This document shows, piece after piece, positions 19,275 to 28,850 of a stretch of DNA of 37,950 nucleotides. Each line of letters begins with the position of its first letter. Position 1 is the stretch's first letter. Origin of the DNA: an uncultured Clostridia bacterium (GTDB lineage: Bacteria > Bacillota > Clostridia > Christensenellales > UBA1242); NCBI GenBank assembly GCA_944350015.1, contig CALVNW010000001.1, positions 179,183 to 217,132 of the forward strand, written 5' to 3'. Under the pieces are notes generated by a model that saw nothing but the letters and a program-made list of their open reading frames with translations, was not told the DNA's origin and ran no database searches. Position numbers and translations under genes: made by a program.

Positions 19275-19304
19275 AAAGAGCAAGGAGTTTTATCCCTGCT
19301 CTTT
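19275..19304 (-). terminator. Terminator after the 1906-aa protein gene
   Basis: AAAGAGCA...TGCTCTTT with inner GG/CC pairs and one mismatch, followed by TTTT on the minus strand, about 200 bp past the stop. The rest of the gap 19134-19506 is AT-rich with no gene. Confidence 0.55.
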
Positions 19305-19506
19305 ATATTACAGCAAATCTAAATTTTAGCAATTTTTGCAAACTTTAAAATATGCGGTTTAATCATTATAAAATCAGCTTAAAAATATTTAATTATTTTA
19401 ATATTTTTTAATTTTATTTTAGTATACCTAAATTAATATTTTAACTAATAATTAAGAACGCAAATAAATTAAAATTGCCTATTTATGCTAAAATTTTTCA
19501 TTATTC

Positions 19507-22500
19507 CTAGGCGTTACTGCCTTCAAGCTCTTCGCTAGAGACTTGTTCGGTAGATTGCTCGGTACTTTGTTCTGCCTCTTTCTTCTTATTCTTAGCTTTT
19601 TCTCGCTCGCGTACCGTTTGTTTTTGTTCTTCAAGTTCTGAGCCAAGATTTTCACGAACTCTATTACCGCGGATAAGTGCTTTGAGCGATGTCAAAAGTG
19701 AAGGACTTGTATGTTTATCAAGATGCGTTCTTTGCTCTTCTGGCCTAACCTCTTGATTAATATTTTCGGCTTTTTTATAGTATTGTTTTTCTGAACGTTC
19801 GGTAGCACTTTCAAGTTCCTTTTTAGCCGTTTCTTTAAAGGTTTCAAGTAGACCTGTATTTTTCTTTTTGATTTCAGAGTTAATTTTTTGTTGTTTTTTG
19901 CTTGATTTACCAAGTAGGTCATACTCCTTGGTCTTGCCTTCAACTTTAGAGAGGTCTATACCAAGAGTTTCTAAGAGGTATGCGTCACGACTTCCAAAAT
20001 CAAGACCTTTGGTGTCAAACTCTGGGTGAGTGGTGAAAAATTCTTCGTTGCCAGTTGCAAAGGCATTGAGAAGGTCTTGCGTGTAAGGGTAGTTTGGATT
20101 GTTTTCCATAAATTCTTCAATTGCCTTACTCTTTGCCTCAAATTCCTTGAGCGCTTTCTGTTCAACTGTGTATTTAGCTCTTGCTCTAGCAATTTGCCTA
20201 TCTGCCTCGGTTGTGCCTGCTCTTGCACTGTCTGCAACAAGCACTTGGTCAGACAAGGTGAGGGCGTCTACCATTATTGAATGCTCATTTTTTGCCATCA
20301 AAGTTCTAAGTTTGCCCTTTTTCTCGTCGCTTGAGAGCTTTTCATTACCTAAAATTTTGTTGAAAGCTTTGTAGCTAATGCCAAGCGTCTTACATTCCTC
20401 TTTGGTTAGTTTATCTAAGATGTTAGAACTGTCAGATAGGTCGCTATGAAGTAGCCCGTCGCAAGCCAAATCGTATTTTTCATATGCGTTATACATCTTT
20501 CTCATTTTATCGGCAAGAGAGTGGTACTGTTGATTATCTTTAGAAGGTTTCTCTTTATTAGTGATATGCTTTTTAGCCTTTTTATACTCTTTTTCACAGC
20601 CCATAGCACTTACATATCTTGAGATGAGCTTATTTTGAGCTCTCTTGGTTTTAGCCATTGCAAAATCTGACGCAATTTGCTCTTCAAATTCCTCTTTGCT
20701 TGCAAACTGCTTTCCAGGATAGAGAACTGACGAGTGAGTTTGCTCATTATACTTACCATTTTCAGTAAAGAAATCAATGTAGTCGGCATACTGTTTAACG
20801 CCTTTTTTGGCATCTTTTACACCTTGCTTGAACTTGGTAGAAACAAACTCATCACCAAGCATATGTTTAGGCGCGGACAGATACAGTTGACTTCTGCTGT
20901 CAAATTGCTTGCGTTTTTCTGCACAGTATTTTTTGACTTTATTCATTTTTAGTTCATCGTTTTGGTCAAGAAGGGAGCTGAGTATTTCTGTGCCACTTTG
21001 ACCATCGACTGTGTGTGCTTGAATATGCTCGGCAAGACTCGTTAATAAGAAATCTTTAATAGTCCCATCGTGCTGGCGGTTATTTACGGTAGCAATAATA
21101 TGAGCCTTATCCTTTTCAGGTATAGGGAGAGAGGAAACGGTTTCTCTAAAACTATTGTATTTTTTAACGTTTTCCTTAACCTTTTGTCCCTTTTTATATA
21201 CATCGTCTTGAGAGTGTGCGATAGTACCATTAGGGTCAAGCGCTCCAACAACGGCAAGCTCTGTGTAGGCCTTGTTAAATTTGCCGTCTATGATGCCAGT
21301 CAAGGCGCTATCTGCTTTTGTGTAAACAGATAAAAGTAGACTAAACTCAGCCTCTTGATTAGCTCTTTCCTTAGCAAGATTTGCTTTTTGAAGTTTTAAT
21401 GCCTCAGTTTGTGGACCGCCTTTAGCAATCTGCTTATCGATATTCTCTTCCTCTTGTTTTTTGGTGTCAAGGTAGTCGGCGCGTTCTTTTTCTATGCGCT
21501 CTCTTTGACCATCAAGACCAAGTTTTGATAGAACAATTTTTCGCTTAACCTCATCGCTAAAGTTATTAAAGTCAGGGTATGTTTTACTAAATTTGGCGAA
21601 AACCTCTTCTTCGCTTTGAGTTATAGGCTTTGTTAGGTCATTATAGTTAACCCTTGTGTAAGTTTTCAAGTTAGAGTCATAGCTTGCAATTGAAACACCA
21701 TTGTTGTTTACATCAGTATTGGCTTCGGCAACAAATTCGTCAGTCACAAGTTTTGCTACAACGGCATTTCTACTTTGATTGTAATTATCAATAGCTTTAT
21801 ATACGTTCATTACTGGTGTAATGTTGTTAATATGCTCTTCTTTTGTTGTGCTGTAACTTTGACCTTTATAGCTGTAAGACAGTGTAGGTTGTGCTGGGTT
21901 GCCACTCCTTGTAAGTTTTATGCCGTAATCGTTAATAATGTCGTGAACATTTTTACCGTGCAGTTTACTACGCAACCTTTTATCACCAGTTTCCTCGCAA
22001 AGCATATCAATGAAACGCTCTTTAGCAATTTTACCTACAACAGCCTCGGTAGTATGAGAATAGACTTTTTCCTTTTTGTTTAAATTAGGAAGGATTGCCC
22101 CTTCAGATGCAACTCCGCTTGTATAATATGAGGAGATTTCTTTATAGAATCCGCCTTGTTCAATGGCGTCATAGACTGCTTTTTGATGTTCTACAAGTGC
22201 TTTTACATCGGAAGAGTCTGAGTTAAGATTTGCAACAAAATTGTTTACTGTAGAGTTTAACGCTCTTTCATTAGTGAAAGTTGCATCTAAGTGGTTATTG
22301 TCATTTAAGTATTGATTATTGAAGTTTGTTCTAATGGTGTTTGCGCTATTATCTGAGTTATAGTTTAAAGTGTAGGCTATCATAAATTCTTGCACAGAGC
22401 TATCACATTCATTTATGGTTATAAACTCTTGTTCATCTTTATCTAGCGAAATTAAGGCGTCAGCGAAGGATTGTAATTTGTCAACTGTTGCCTGCCTTTC

Positions 22501-25227
22501 AGCATTATCTCGCGCCACATTAGAAACATTGCCAACACTAGACTGTATCTTTTGTGCCGAATCATTTAAAATTTGCGCAACTTGCGCTCTAGACTCTTCT
22601 GGCACAGCTTCAAGTATATCGTTTAGCGCTTCTGAAGAGCCGTTTTGCTTGAGTAGGTTGTTAGTTACGATGTCGGTGCCGTAGCGCTTAAACATTTCAA
22701 TTCTCTGCTCTTCTGTAAGTTCTTTGGAAGAGGCAAGAGAAATAAGCCTATAGGAATCTGCAGTAGAGATTGCCTCGCGTTGAGTATCCTCAAGTGTCTT
22801 TTCTTTGATTTGCGCGGTATTTGTTTCATTTAGAGCGCCAACATAGGCAACAAGCTGGTCATTCTTTGCAGGGTTAAATAGGTCACCACTGATAGATTGA
22901 CGTTGCTCGGTTGTTAAATCTTGGAAATAGGAGTTTGTAAAGGTTTCAACCAGCGCTTGACGGGTGTTAGGGCTTTTAGTTTTAGCAATTTGGTCAAGCA
23001 TATTTGTCATAGCAATCCTATTGTTAAGGTTGCTTAAATCGCTTAACTGCGTTACGCCAGGGCGCTCACTATCTCTTACAAAGCCTACGCCGTTTGAGTT
23101 ATAAACGCGAGCAAAATCGTGAGCAAACTCATTGCCACCATTTTCAGGTGCATTATACATCTTTTCAAGCCTGTTTACTTTCTCTTGAGATTGCTCGGCG
23201 TAAGACTGAAGCTCTTTCTCATTTTCAATGAATTGGTCACGATAATCAAACTCTTCAGCCTCTTCTTGCTCGTAGTGTTTAAGTCTGCGGTGAAGTTTTC
23301 TAAATGGGCTAAATACAAGTCTATCGGCAAAAGTTGATTGGAATAGACCGACAAAGCCTATAATTAGACCAGGTATTAAGGTTGCAAGACCAATTCCAGG
23401 AATAAGCGAGACAAGCATCATAAAGCCACCGACATATGAAAGGGTGTCACCACAAACTGTATTGAAAGTTTGAAGTCCTGCCCTAAATCTATCATTTTTT
23501 GCCTTTAATTTTGCCTTACTTTCTTCACTGTTAAGGTCATTATATCTTGCAATGTAAGGGTTTACGTGGGTTCTTGTAGGAGACGAAGGTTGAGCTTGAG
23601 GGGTTGAACCTAAGTTGCCTTCGCCATTTTCTTCCTCATCGATTTCATTATCGTCATCGCTAGGATTTTGAGGGGGTGCCACGGGAGCTTGTGGAGTGAC
23701 TCTAGGACCTTGAGGGTTTGTGCCATTACCACCGTCATCATCAGGACCTTGAGGGTCGCCACCGTTTTCGCCACCGCCGTTATCATCACCACTATCACTA
23801 CCATCATCTCGTTCTGGAGTTTGTCCGTCTTGAGCGGGTTGTTCTTGCACTGGGGGCGCTTGTTGAGGACTATCTTGTTGTGGGGTTTGCCCATCTTGTG
23901 ATGGAGACTGCTCGTCTTGAGGTGGGTTATTTCCGCCACTGCCAGCACCGCCATCATTTCCACTATTGCCGTCGTTATCTGGAGCTTGACTATCTTGTTC
24001 TGGCGAAGAGGAGTCATTTACAACTATGCCATTTTGGTCATCACCACTGTTTTGTTGCTCATTATTTGTGGAAATTATTCCACCATTTCCGCCAACGCCA
24101 TTTTCAATCTCATCATCATTTGTGATTTGAGGTGACACGCCAAACATTTCATAGGTCTTTGGCTTGATTGTAAAACTGTGAGAGGTGTATTGTCTATTAT
24201 CCTTATCCTCAAACATTCTTTTGTTGATAACATAACTGCCGTCAGCCTTTTCTTTAAGGGCGTGGACTATTTTCCCATTTTTATCAAAAATAGGACGAGA
24301 CTCAAAAGTTGTATTGCCAAGGTCAGTCATTTTTTCGTAGCCTTGTATAAAATCAGGCGATACCTTGCCGTTTTCATCTGTCTCAATAGGCAAAGCGAAG
24401 TATTTAGGGTTATTCTTTGTGCCAGTCTCAATGACAATATTGTTGGTGTTTGTTATAGGGTCATACTGCCTTAAAAGACCTTTACAAGTGACAAAACGCC
24501 CATTAGTGAAAAATAGGGTGTCATCGGCGGTCTTAGATTTAGGCTGTTTTACAAAACAATAAGGCGCTCCGTCTTTTGAAAACGCACAACTTGTAAGAGT
24601 GAATTCGCCAAGCTGTACCGACGAGTTAGGAGCCATACCTTTCATATACATACCGACAAAGGTGGTAGGTACTTTTCTTATATTGTCAGTAGGTGAGAAT
24701 AAGCCATTTCCTTCTTCAGAGGAAAGCATTCTCTCAACAGTTTTTTTGCTAATAGTAATATCAACGCAGTTTTCGCCTTCTGGCTGGCAGGAGTAATGAG
24801 TGGCATCCTTGCCAGTGCCATAGTCAAGAGAGATAGAGGTAGGGCCAGCGGTGATAACATAAGGCTTGCCGTCCTCTGAGTTGATGGTGATAGTGATTTC
24901 TTCGCCAGTCTGACTGACATTTATTGCATTGCTACCAATTTGAAGTCCGTTTTCAGAGAAAATTTTAGCAAGTTCAGGGTTTGCAGATAACGCCTCTTTA
25001 TTATTTCCTAAAAACTTTTCAAGGGCGTTAATTTTAACATAACTTTTTCCTTCTTTTTCGTAGACAGTCATCAAAGAAGTGCGCCCTTTTTCGCCTTTTA
25101 CAGTAAAATCAAAAAGGTTTTTGCTTCTTGCAAGCATCCTCACATTTTGTTTTTGTTTTCCTATTGTATTTTTTCCTTCTTTAATATTGACGTTGTTGTC
25201 AACACTAATTGGATAAACTTTTGCCAT
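19507..25227 (-). CDS. Giant 1906-residue protein of unknown function with a membrane hairpin
   Basis: I recognise no family. Four parts are visible. Residues 1-370 look beta-rich, with repeated short strands (SYVKINALEKFL, EITITINSEDGKPYVI) and several Cys. Residues about 372-552 are a low-complexity linker of Gly, Asp, Gln, Pro and Asn. Residues about 594-631 form two adjacent hydrophobic segments (YVGGFMMLVSLIPGIG and LIPGLIIGFVGLFQ), suggesting a membrane hairpin. From about 640 to the end it is almost all helical and highly charged, ending in a Glu/Ser/Thr tail. There is no signal peptide, so the long helical part probably faces the cytoplasm. The start has GAGG and a consensus promoter at 25267-25295. 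The 816-residue gene upstream on the same strand is the only candidate partner. Confidence 0.85.
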   Translation of the reverse strand: MAKVYPISVDNNVNIKEGKNTIGKQKQNVRMLARSKNLFDFTVKGEKGRTSLMTVYEKEGKSYVKINALEKFLGNNKEALSANPELAKIFSENGLQIGSNAINVSQTGEEITITINSEDGKPYVITAGPTSISLDYGTGKDATHYSCQPEGENCVDITISKKTVERMLSSEEGNGLFSPTDNIRKVPTTFVGMYMKGMAPNSSVQLGEFTLTSCAFSKDGAPYCFVKQPKSKTADDTLFFTNGRFVTCKGLLRQYDPITNTNNIVIETGTKNNPKYFALPIETDENGKVSPDFIQGYEKMTDLGNTTFESRPIFDKNGKIVHALKEKADGSYVINKRMFEDKDNRQYTSHSFTIKPKTYEMFGVSPQITNDDEIENGVGGNGGIISTNNEQQNSGDDQNGIVVNDSSSPEQDSQAPDNDGNSGNDGGAGSGGNNPPQDEQSPSQDGQTPQQDSPQQAPPVQEQPAQDGQTPERDDGSDSGDDNGGGENGGDPQGPDDDGGNGTNPQGPRVTPQAPVAPPQNPSDDDNEIDEEENGEGNLGSTPQAQPSSPTRTHVNPYIARYNDLNSEESKAKLKAKNDRFRAGLQTFNTVCGDTLSYVGGFMMLVSLIPGIGLATLIPGLIIGFVGLFQSTFADRLVFSPFRKLHRRLKHYEQEEAEEFDYRDQFIENEKELQSYAEQSQEKVNRLEKMYNAPENGGNEFAHDFARVYNSNGVGFVRDSERPGVTQLSDLSNLNNRIAMTNMLDQIAKTKSPNTRQALVETFTNSYFQDLTTEQRQSISGDLFNPAKNDQLVAYVGALNETNTAQIKEKTLEDTQREAISTADSYRLISLASSKELTEEQRIEMFKRYGTDIVTNNLLKQNGSSEALNDILEAVPEESRAQVAQILNDSAQKIQSSVGNVSNVARDNAERQATVDKLQSFADALISLDKDEQEFITINECDSSVQEFMIAYTLNYNSDNSANTIRTNFNNQYLNDNNHLDATFTNERALNSTVNNFVANLNSDSSDVKALVEHQKAVYDAIEQGGFYKEISSYYTSGVASEGAILPNLNKKEKVYSHTTEAVVGKIAKERFIDMLCEETGDKRLRSKLHGKNVHDIINDYGIKLTRSGNPAQPTLSYSYKGQSYSTTKEEHINNITPVMNVYKAIDNYNQSRNAVVAKLVTDEFVAEANTDVNNNGVSIASYDSNLKTYTRVNYNDLTKPITQSEEEVFAKFSKTYPDFNNFSDEVKRKIVLSKLGLDGQRERIEKERADYLDTKKQEEENIDKQIAKGGPQTEALKLQKANLAKERANQEAEFSLLLSVYTKADSALTGIIDGKFNKAYTELAVVGALDPNGTIAHSQDDVYKKGQKVKENVKKYNSFRETVSSLPIPEKDKAHIIATVNNRQHDGTIKDFLLTSLAEHIQAHTVDGQSGTEILSSLLDQNDELKMNKVKKYCAEKRKQFDSRSQLYLSAPKHMLGDEFVSTKFKQGVKDAKKGVKQYADYIDFFTENGKYNEQTHSSVLYPGKQFASKEEFEEQIASDFAMAKTKRAQNKLISRYVSAMGCEKEYKKAKKHITNKEKPSKDNQQYHSLADKMRKMYNAYEKYDLACDGLLHSDLSDSSNILDKLTKEECKTLGISYKAFNKILGNEKLSSDEKKGKLRTLMAKNEHSIMVDALTLSDQVLVADSARAGTTEADRQIARARAKYTVEQKALKEFEAKSKAIEEFMENNPNYPYTQDLLNAFATGNEEFFTTHPEFDTKGLDFGSRDAYLLETLGIDLSKVEGKTKEYDLLGKSSKKQQKINSEIKKKNTGLLETFKETAKKELESATERSEKQYYKKAENINQEVRPEEQRTHLDKHTSPSLLTSLKALIRGNRVRENLGSELEEQKQTVREREKAKNKKKEAEQSTEQSTEQVSSEELEGSNA

Positions 25228-25266
25228 ATATACCTCACTTTATATAAATAAAATACACTTAGTAAT

Positions 25267-25295
25267 ATGATAACACTATATAACATTTTTGTCAA
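25267..25295 (-). promoter_or_regulatory. Promoter of the giant protein gene
   Basis: On the minus strand TTGACA (25295-25290), 17 bp, TATCAT (25272-25267). The block TTTGCTTGACAAAAA is the same as at the promoters of the two exported proteins (1848 and 32314). Confidence 0.8.
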
Positions 25296-25365
25296 GCAAA
25301 GAGGGTTAAAAAGCGTTAGTTTTCGATATTTTTTGCGGGAGAAAGGCGCATAGTTTTAAAAAATA

Positions 25366-25625
25366 GAAATTAGAGAAAAATATAAAAAAATCAAAGAATA
25401 TTATAAATAATCAGATAAAAATATTAAAAATCAGAGAAAATATCAAAAAATTAAAGAAAAATATAAAAAATTCAAAGAAAAATATTAAAAAATCAAAGAA
25501 TATTATAAATAATCAGATAAAAATATTAAAAATCAGAGAAAATATCAAAAAATTAAAGAAAAATATAAAAAATTCAAAGAAAAATATTAAAAAATCAAAT
25601 AAAATTAGAGAAAATTAAGTAAAAT
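25366..25625 (-). repeat. A-tract array: 20-21-bp monomers in a 102-bp higher-order repeat
   Basis: The 102 bases from 25391 to 25492 recur at 25493-25594. Each is made of five related 20-21-bp monomers such as TCAGATAAAAATATTAAAAA and TTAAAGAAAAATATAAAAAA, with degenerate monomers on both sides. Monomer length equals two helical turns, so the A-tracts are in phase and the DNA is expected to be bent. It lies upstream of the giant gene promoter. Confidence 0.85.
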
Positions 25626-25743
25626 ATTTAAAAATTAATGAAAAATTCTTTAAAAATAGGCAAAAAACATTAAAAATAATGAAAATTAAATATAAAATAG
25701 AGTTTTAAACTAAGTTTTTTAATATTTTTAATCGGATATATAC

Positions 25744-25772
25744 AAAAAAAGCATAAGTAAAAACTTATGCTT
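25744..25772 (-). terminator. Intrinsic terminator at the far end of the composite element
   Basis: On the minus strand AAGCATAAGT, loop TTTT, ACTTATGCTT and a T run. It is the first good terminator after the 816-residue gene, about 410 bp past its stop, which would give a long structured 3' UTR. Confidence 0.75.
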
Positions 25773-26175
25773 CAGACTGTAGATAAACTTCGCGACCGAA
25801 AAATTACACGTAATTTTTCTTGCTACGTTACGTCAAAGACTACGCTTAGGCAATATTGCTAAAAGCAATAATTGCATTATCGCTCGTCTTTTCCTTTTCC
25901 CTAAAAACAAAAATTTGTTTTTAGGGTAACCCAATTAACGCCCAAAACCAGTCATTTAGGTATACTAAACTCCTGGCTTACGTCATAAACTACGCTCAAG
26001 CGAAAATTACTTTGTAATTTATCGCGGTTTCGCTCATTTATTCCTTTTCCCCAAAAATTCAATAATTTTCGGGGACCCCATAAGAAGTGGCTAAGCCACT
26101 TTTTCGAGCCTTGCCTCGCTTGTTTCTCTACAGTCTGTTAATTTGTCGACACACTGAGCATAAGTTTTTACTTAT
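25749..26175 (-). repeat. Composite structured element with terminal inverted repeats
   Basis: The ends share an ACTTATGCT/AGCATAAGT hairpin and CAGACTGTAGA (25773-25783) inverted at 26127-26137; the right end has 19 extra bases. Inside, two modules of 103-107 bp lie in the same orientation (26079-25977 and 25932-25826 on the minus strand). Each reads a G-rich palindrome (GGGGTCCCC or GGGTTACCC), a hairpin ending in GGGAAAAGGAA, GAGCG, a second hairpin, and AGCGTAGTYTWTGACGTAA. Hairpin sequences differ between modules but stay paired. AAGTGGC/GCCACTT forms a further hairpin at 26085-26103. There is no coding capacity. Confidence 0.8.
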
Positions 26176-26179
26176 TAAA

Positions 26180-28630
26180 CTATTGTATTTCTTCAATTTC
26201 AACATCATTAGTTAAAACTTCACTCTCTTCAGTAGGTTGAATAGCAGGTTGTTGAACTTGAGGGTTCTTTCTACCTATGATGCTCTTTCTAGGTAGACTC
26301 TCGGTAGTCACAAGGGTGCTAATGGTATTATCAATCTCTTCAACATATTCACTAACTTTCTCGTAGTCGCTAGGTGTCATATATTTCTTGTAGATGTCAG
26401 CCTTTTCTTGTTTTGAAAGACTTTCAAGTGAGTATGCGTCTCTCGTATATTCGGATGAAGTTTCCTGTGCGTACCTTACAAATCTTGAGCTAGCCTCAGT
26501 CGCGGTGATTATCTTTCTAGATTCCTTAGTTGCAACGTTGAGACCGCCTATACGTCTTGTGTTATTGTCTACCTCTTCAACTGTTTGAGGAAGATTTCTA
26601 TTTTTCTTAATAAGTTCAATCATCTTAGAAATTCTAGTTTTTGCCTCGTTGTTACGCTCTGTGCTAACCTTTTTGCCATTGATTTTTAAGACTTCTTTGT
26701 CTTCAACTGCGTCAATTTCCTTTCCAAGAGAATCAAATCTAGCGTTTGCAGTCTGTGCGTCATTGAAACGATTAATTCGTGTTTTTTCGTCAATTTGGAT
26801 TTCTACTTCATTTTGTGCGACTCTTGCAAGAAGATTTTTTCTGCCTTGCTCAACAGAGGCTCTTTGCATAGCGTTCATAACATATTTAAGCTTGCAATTA
26901 TTTCCTGTCCTTGATGGTGTTAAGCTGTCGATAAGCTGTCTATCAACCTCGTAGTTTGCAATGTCACTATCTTTAAGTCCTGTCTCATAGAAGAAGGTCT
27001 TTACTGGCTTATAGGTGCAAACAAATTCGTTAAGAGCGTTAAGTTGTCTTGCGGTAAGGTTTGCAAAGCCTGTGAATTTTGCGTCTTTTTTCAAATTAGT
27101 TCCAAAGAGCAGTTCACTAAGTCTGCCAAGTCTAACATCGTCAATCGAGTGTTTGAAAGTGCTATAGGCGAGATTTTTAAGGGCGTTGCCGTCAAAATCA
27201 TCTTTTCTCATCTGCTCTTTTGCATATTCGGTTAACTTGCTGTAAACGCCTTTTAAAACCTTTTCTTGCGCGGTAGTGTAGAGGATTGAGCGTCCATCCC
27301 CATCAATTTTAACCCTAAGTAAATCTTGGCTATTATCGCCTTGAGCTTGGGTATATTCATATACGGTTGCAAGGAAGGCGTTATAATTCCCATCTTTGTA
27401 GCCTGAGAATATATTAAACATTTCAGGTTTTTGAGCATTAATATCGGTGATTTCATTGCCTTCGACGTCATAGAAAGTAAACAAAACCTCTTTATCTTTG
27501 TCATAATAATCTGTACGATTTTCAATCTCGTCAGGGGTCATTGTACTAAAAAGGTCAATGCTTTGAGCTATTTTCTTTAAAGAGCCGATAAGCGCTCTTT
27601 GTCTTTCAACGCTAAGTGAGGCAACATCTTTCTTTCCAGTTACCCAAGGCTTATTAATTTCATTGTCCTGACAGTTAGGTGAGGAGCGATAAAATTCTAT
27701 AGCCTCAATTAATTTCTTTTCGCCTGGCTTAAGTATTTCTCTAAGTGCATACTCTCTTGCAAGTTTTGCGTGGGTAAGGCGGTCAACATCATTGATTGCG
27801 CTATCATAATTTTTAATTGTAGTGCCAAGATTTTGAGCAATATTGCCAATGACATCAGTTCTTGCAATCTCGTCAATAATTCTTGATAATGCAAGTTCAT
27901 CAGAGCGTCTTTGAGCATAATATGCACCTTTAAGCATTTTGTCAGTAGAGCGCATAATCTCAGCATTTACGTTTTCGCCATTAAACTCTGAGATAACATA
28001 TCCGTTTATATCTTGATCGCAATATTCATTGATAATGGAAAAAAGCTCTTTAAACTTTTCAATTGAGGTCTTTTCGTTTTCTTGTACAAGCGAGCGCATA
28101 TTACATATTGAGAAAAAGTTTGCCTTAATAAACGCAAGCGCTCTAGCTCTAGCTTGAGTGTTTCTTGCAATTGCTTGATAGGCTGAGGCATCCTCTGCTG
28201 AAAGTCCTTGCGCTGAGCCAGCAAAATACTTAAAAAGTCCCTCTGCAGAAACTCTTGCGCCTCTATCTGAGATGCTTTGAGAGCGTCTTTTGTTGATAGT
28301 TTCAATCTTCTTCATATATTCGCTTTCTGGCGCGAAGTTTTTAAGGTCCTTAACGAAGTCAATCACATCGTCAAAGGTTTTATCGACAAATATTTCTGCG
28401 AAAAGGTCGGTGGCAAACCCTTCAAATTGAGCGGTCTTATCTTGGAAGTTGCTCTCTCCCGTTCTAATTTGAAGCCCGTTTGAGGCGGTATAGCCTGAAA
28501 GGGTGTCTCTTTTAAGGTCAACACTTCTCACAGCGTCAGCTAAAGATGCAAGCTTATATGCTCTTTGCTGAGCTTGTTTTTTAAGGCGTGGCTTATTAAG
28601 CATTGCTTTAATAGATGAAAATAAACTCAT
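26180..28630 (-). CDS. 816-residue, mostly helical protein of unknown function
   Basis: I recognise no family. The protein starts MSLFSSIKAMLNKPRLKKQA, has no signal peptide and no convincing membrane segment, and appears almost entirely alpha-helical and charged, with a short beta-like insert near residues 395-475 (VLFTFYDVEGNEITDI, LLRVKIDGDGRSILYTT). The C-terminus is a Pro/Gln/Glu-rich tail ending VEIEEIQ. Start supported by AAGGAGA. It lies directly upstream of the giant gene on the same strand, 950 bp apart, with a terminator and a second promoter between, so they are neighbours rather than a simple operon. Similar composition (charged helices, Gln/Asn-rich, acidic tails) suggests, but does not prove, related roles. 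Confidence 0.85.
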   Translation of the reverse strand: MSLFSSIKAMLNKPRLKKQAQQRAYKLASLADAVRSVDLKRDTLSGYTASNGLQIRTGESNFQDKTAQFEGFATDLFAEIFVDKTFDDVIDFVKDLKNFAPESEYMKKIETINKRRSQSISDRGARVSAEGLFKYFAGSAQGLSAEDASAYQAIARNTQARARALAFIKANFFSICNMRSLVQENEKTSIEKFKELFSIINEYCDQDINGYVISEFNGENVNAEIMRSTDKMLKGAYYAQRRSDELALSRIIDEIARTDVIGNIAQNLGTTIKNYDSAINDVDRLTHAKLAREYALREILKPGEKKLIEAIEFYRSSPNCQDNEINKPWVTGKKDVASLSVERQRALIGSLKKIAQSIDLFSTMTPDEIENRTDYYDKDKEVLFTFYDVEGNEITDINAQKPEMFNIFSGYKDGNYNAFLATVYEYTQAQGDNSQDLLRVKIDGDGRSILYTTAQEKVLKGVYSKLTEYAKEQMRKDDFDGNALKNLAYSTFKHSIDDVRLGRLSELLFGTNLKKDAKFTGFANLTARQLNALNEFVCTYKPVKTFFYETGLKDSDIANYEVDRQLIDSLTPSRTGNNCKLKYVMNAMQRASVEQGRKNLLARVAQNEVEIQIDEKTRINRFNDAQTANARFDSLGKEIDAVEDKEVLKINGKKVSTERNNEAKTRISKMIELIKKNRNLPQTVEEVDNNTRRIGGLNVATKESRKIITATEASSRFVRYAQETSSEYTRDAYSLESLSKQEKADIYKKYMTPSDYEKVSEYVEEIDNTISTLVTTESLPRKSIIGRKNPQVQQPAIQPTEESEVLTNDVEIEEIQ

Positions 28631-28788
28631 AATATCTCCTTTTACAATAGGCTTGTTATAGTAAATAACCTATCTAATCTTGTTAATATTTTACTACAAT
28701 ATATTGTCTAAGTCAATAGCAAAATTTAAAAAAAACTCTTTTTTACAAAAAAAGTGTGACAATATCTTGATTTTTATTGTAATAAGAT

Positions 28789-28816
28789 TTGACATTTTAG
28801 CAAAAATATTTAAAAT
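28789..28816 (+). promoter_or_regulatory. Promoter of secA
   Basis: TTGACA (28789-28794), 16-bp spacer, TAAAAT (28811-28816), 35 bp before the ATG; the ribosome site AAGGAGA is at 28837-28843. Confidence 0.65.
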
Positions 28817-28850
28817 TATATAGAAAGTAGTTTTTTAAGGAGAATTTTTT

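Noticed and set aside
23668..24125. Overlapping open frames opposite the low-complexity linker of the giant protein
   Set aside because: His/Tyr/Leu-rich translations come from reading the Gly/Asp/Gln-rich linker on the wrong strand; no ribosome sites.
25749..26175. Insertion sequence bounded by inverted repeats
   Set aside because: Only about 425 bp without any reading frame for a transposase; at most a non-autonomous element.
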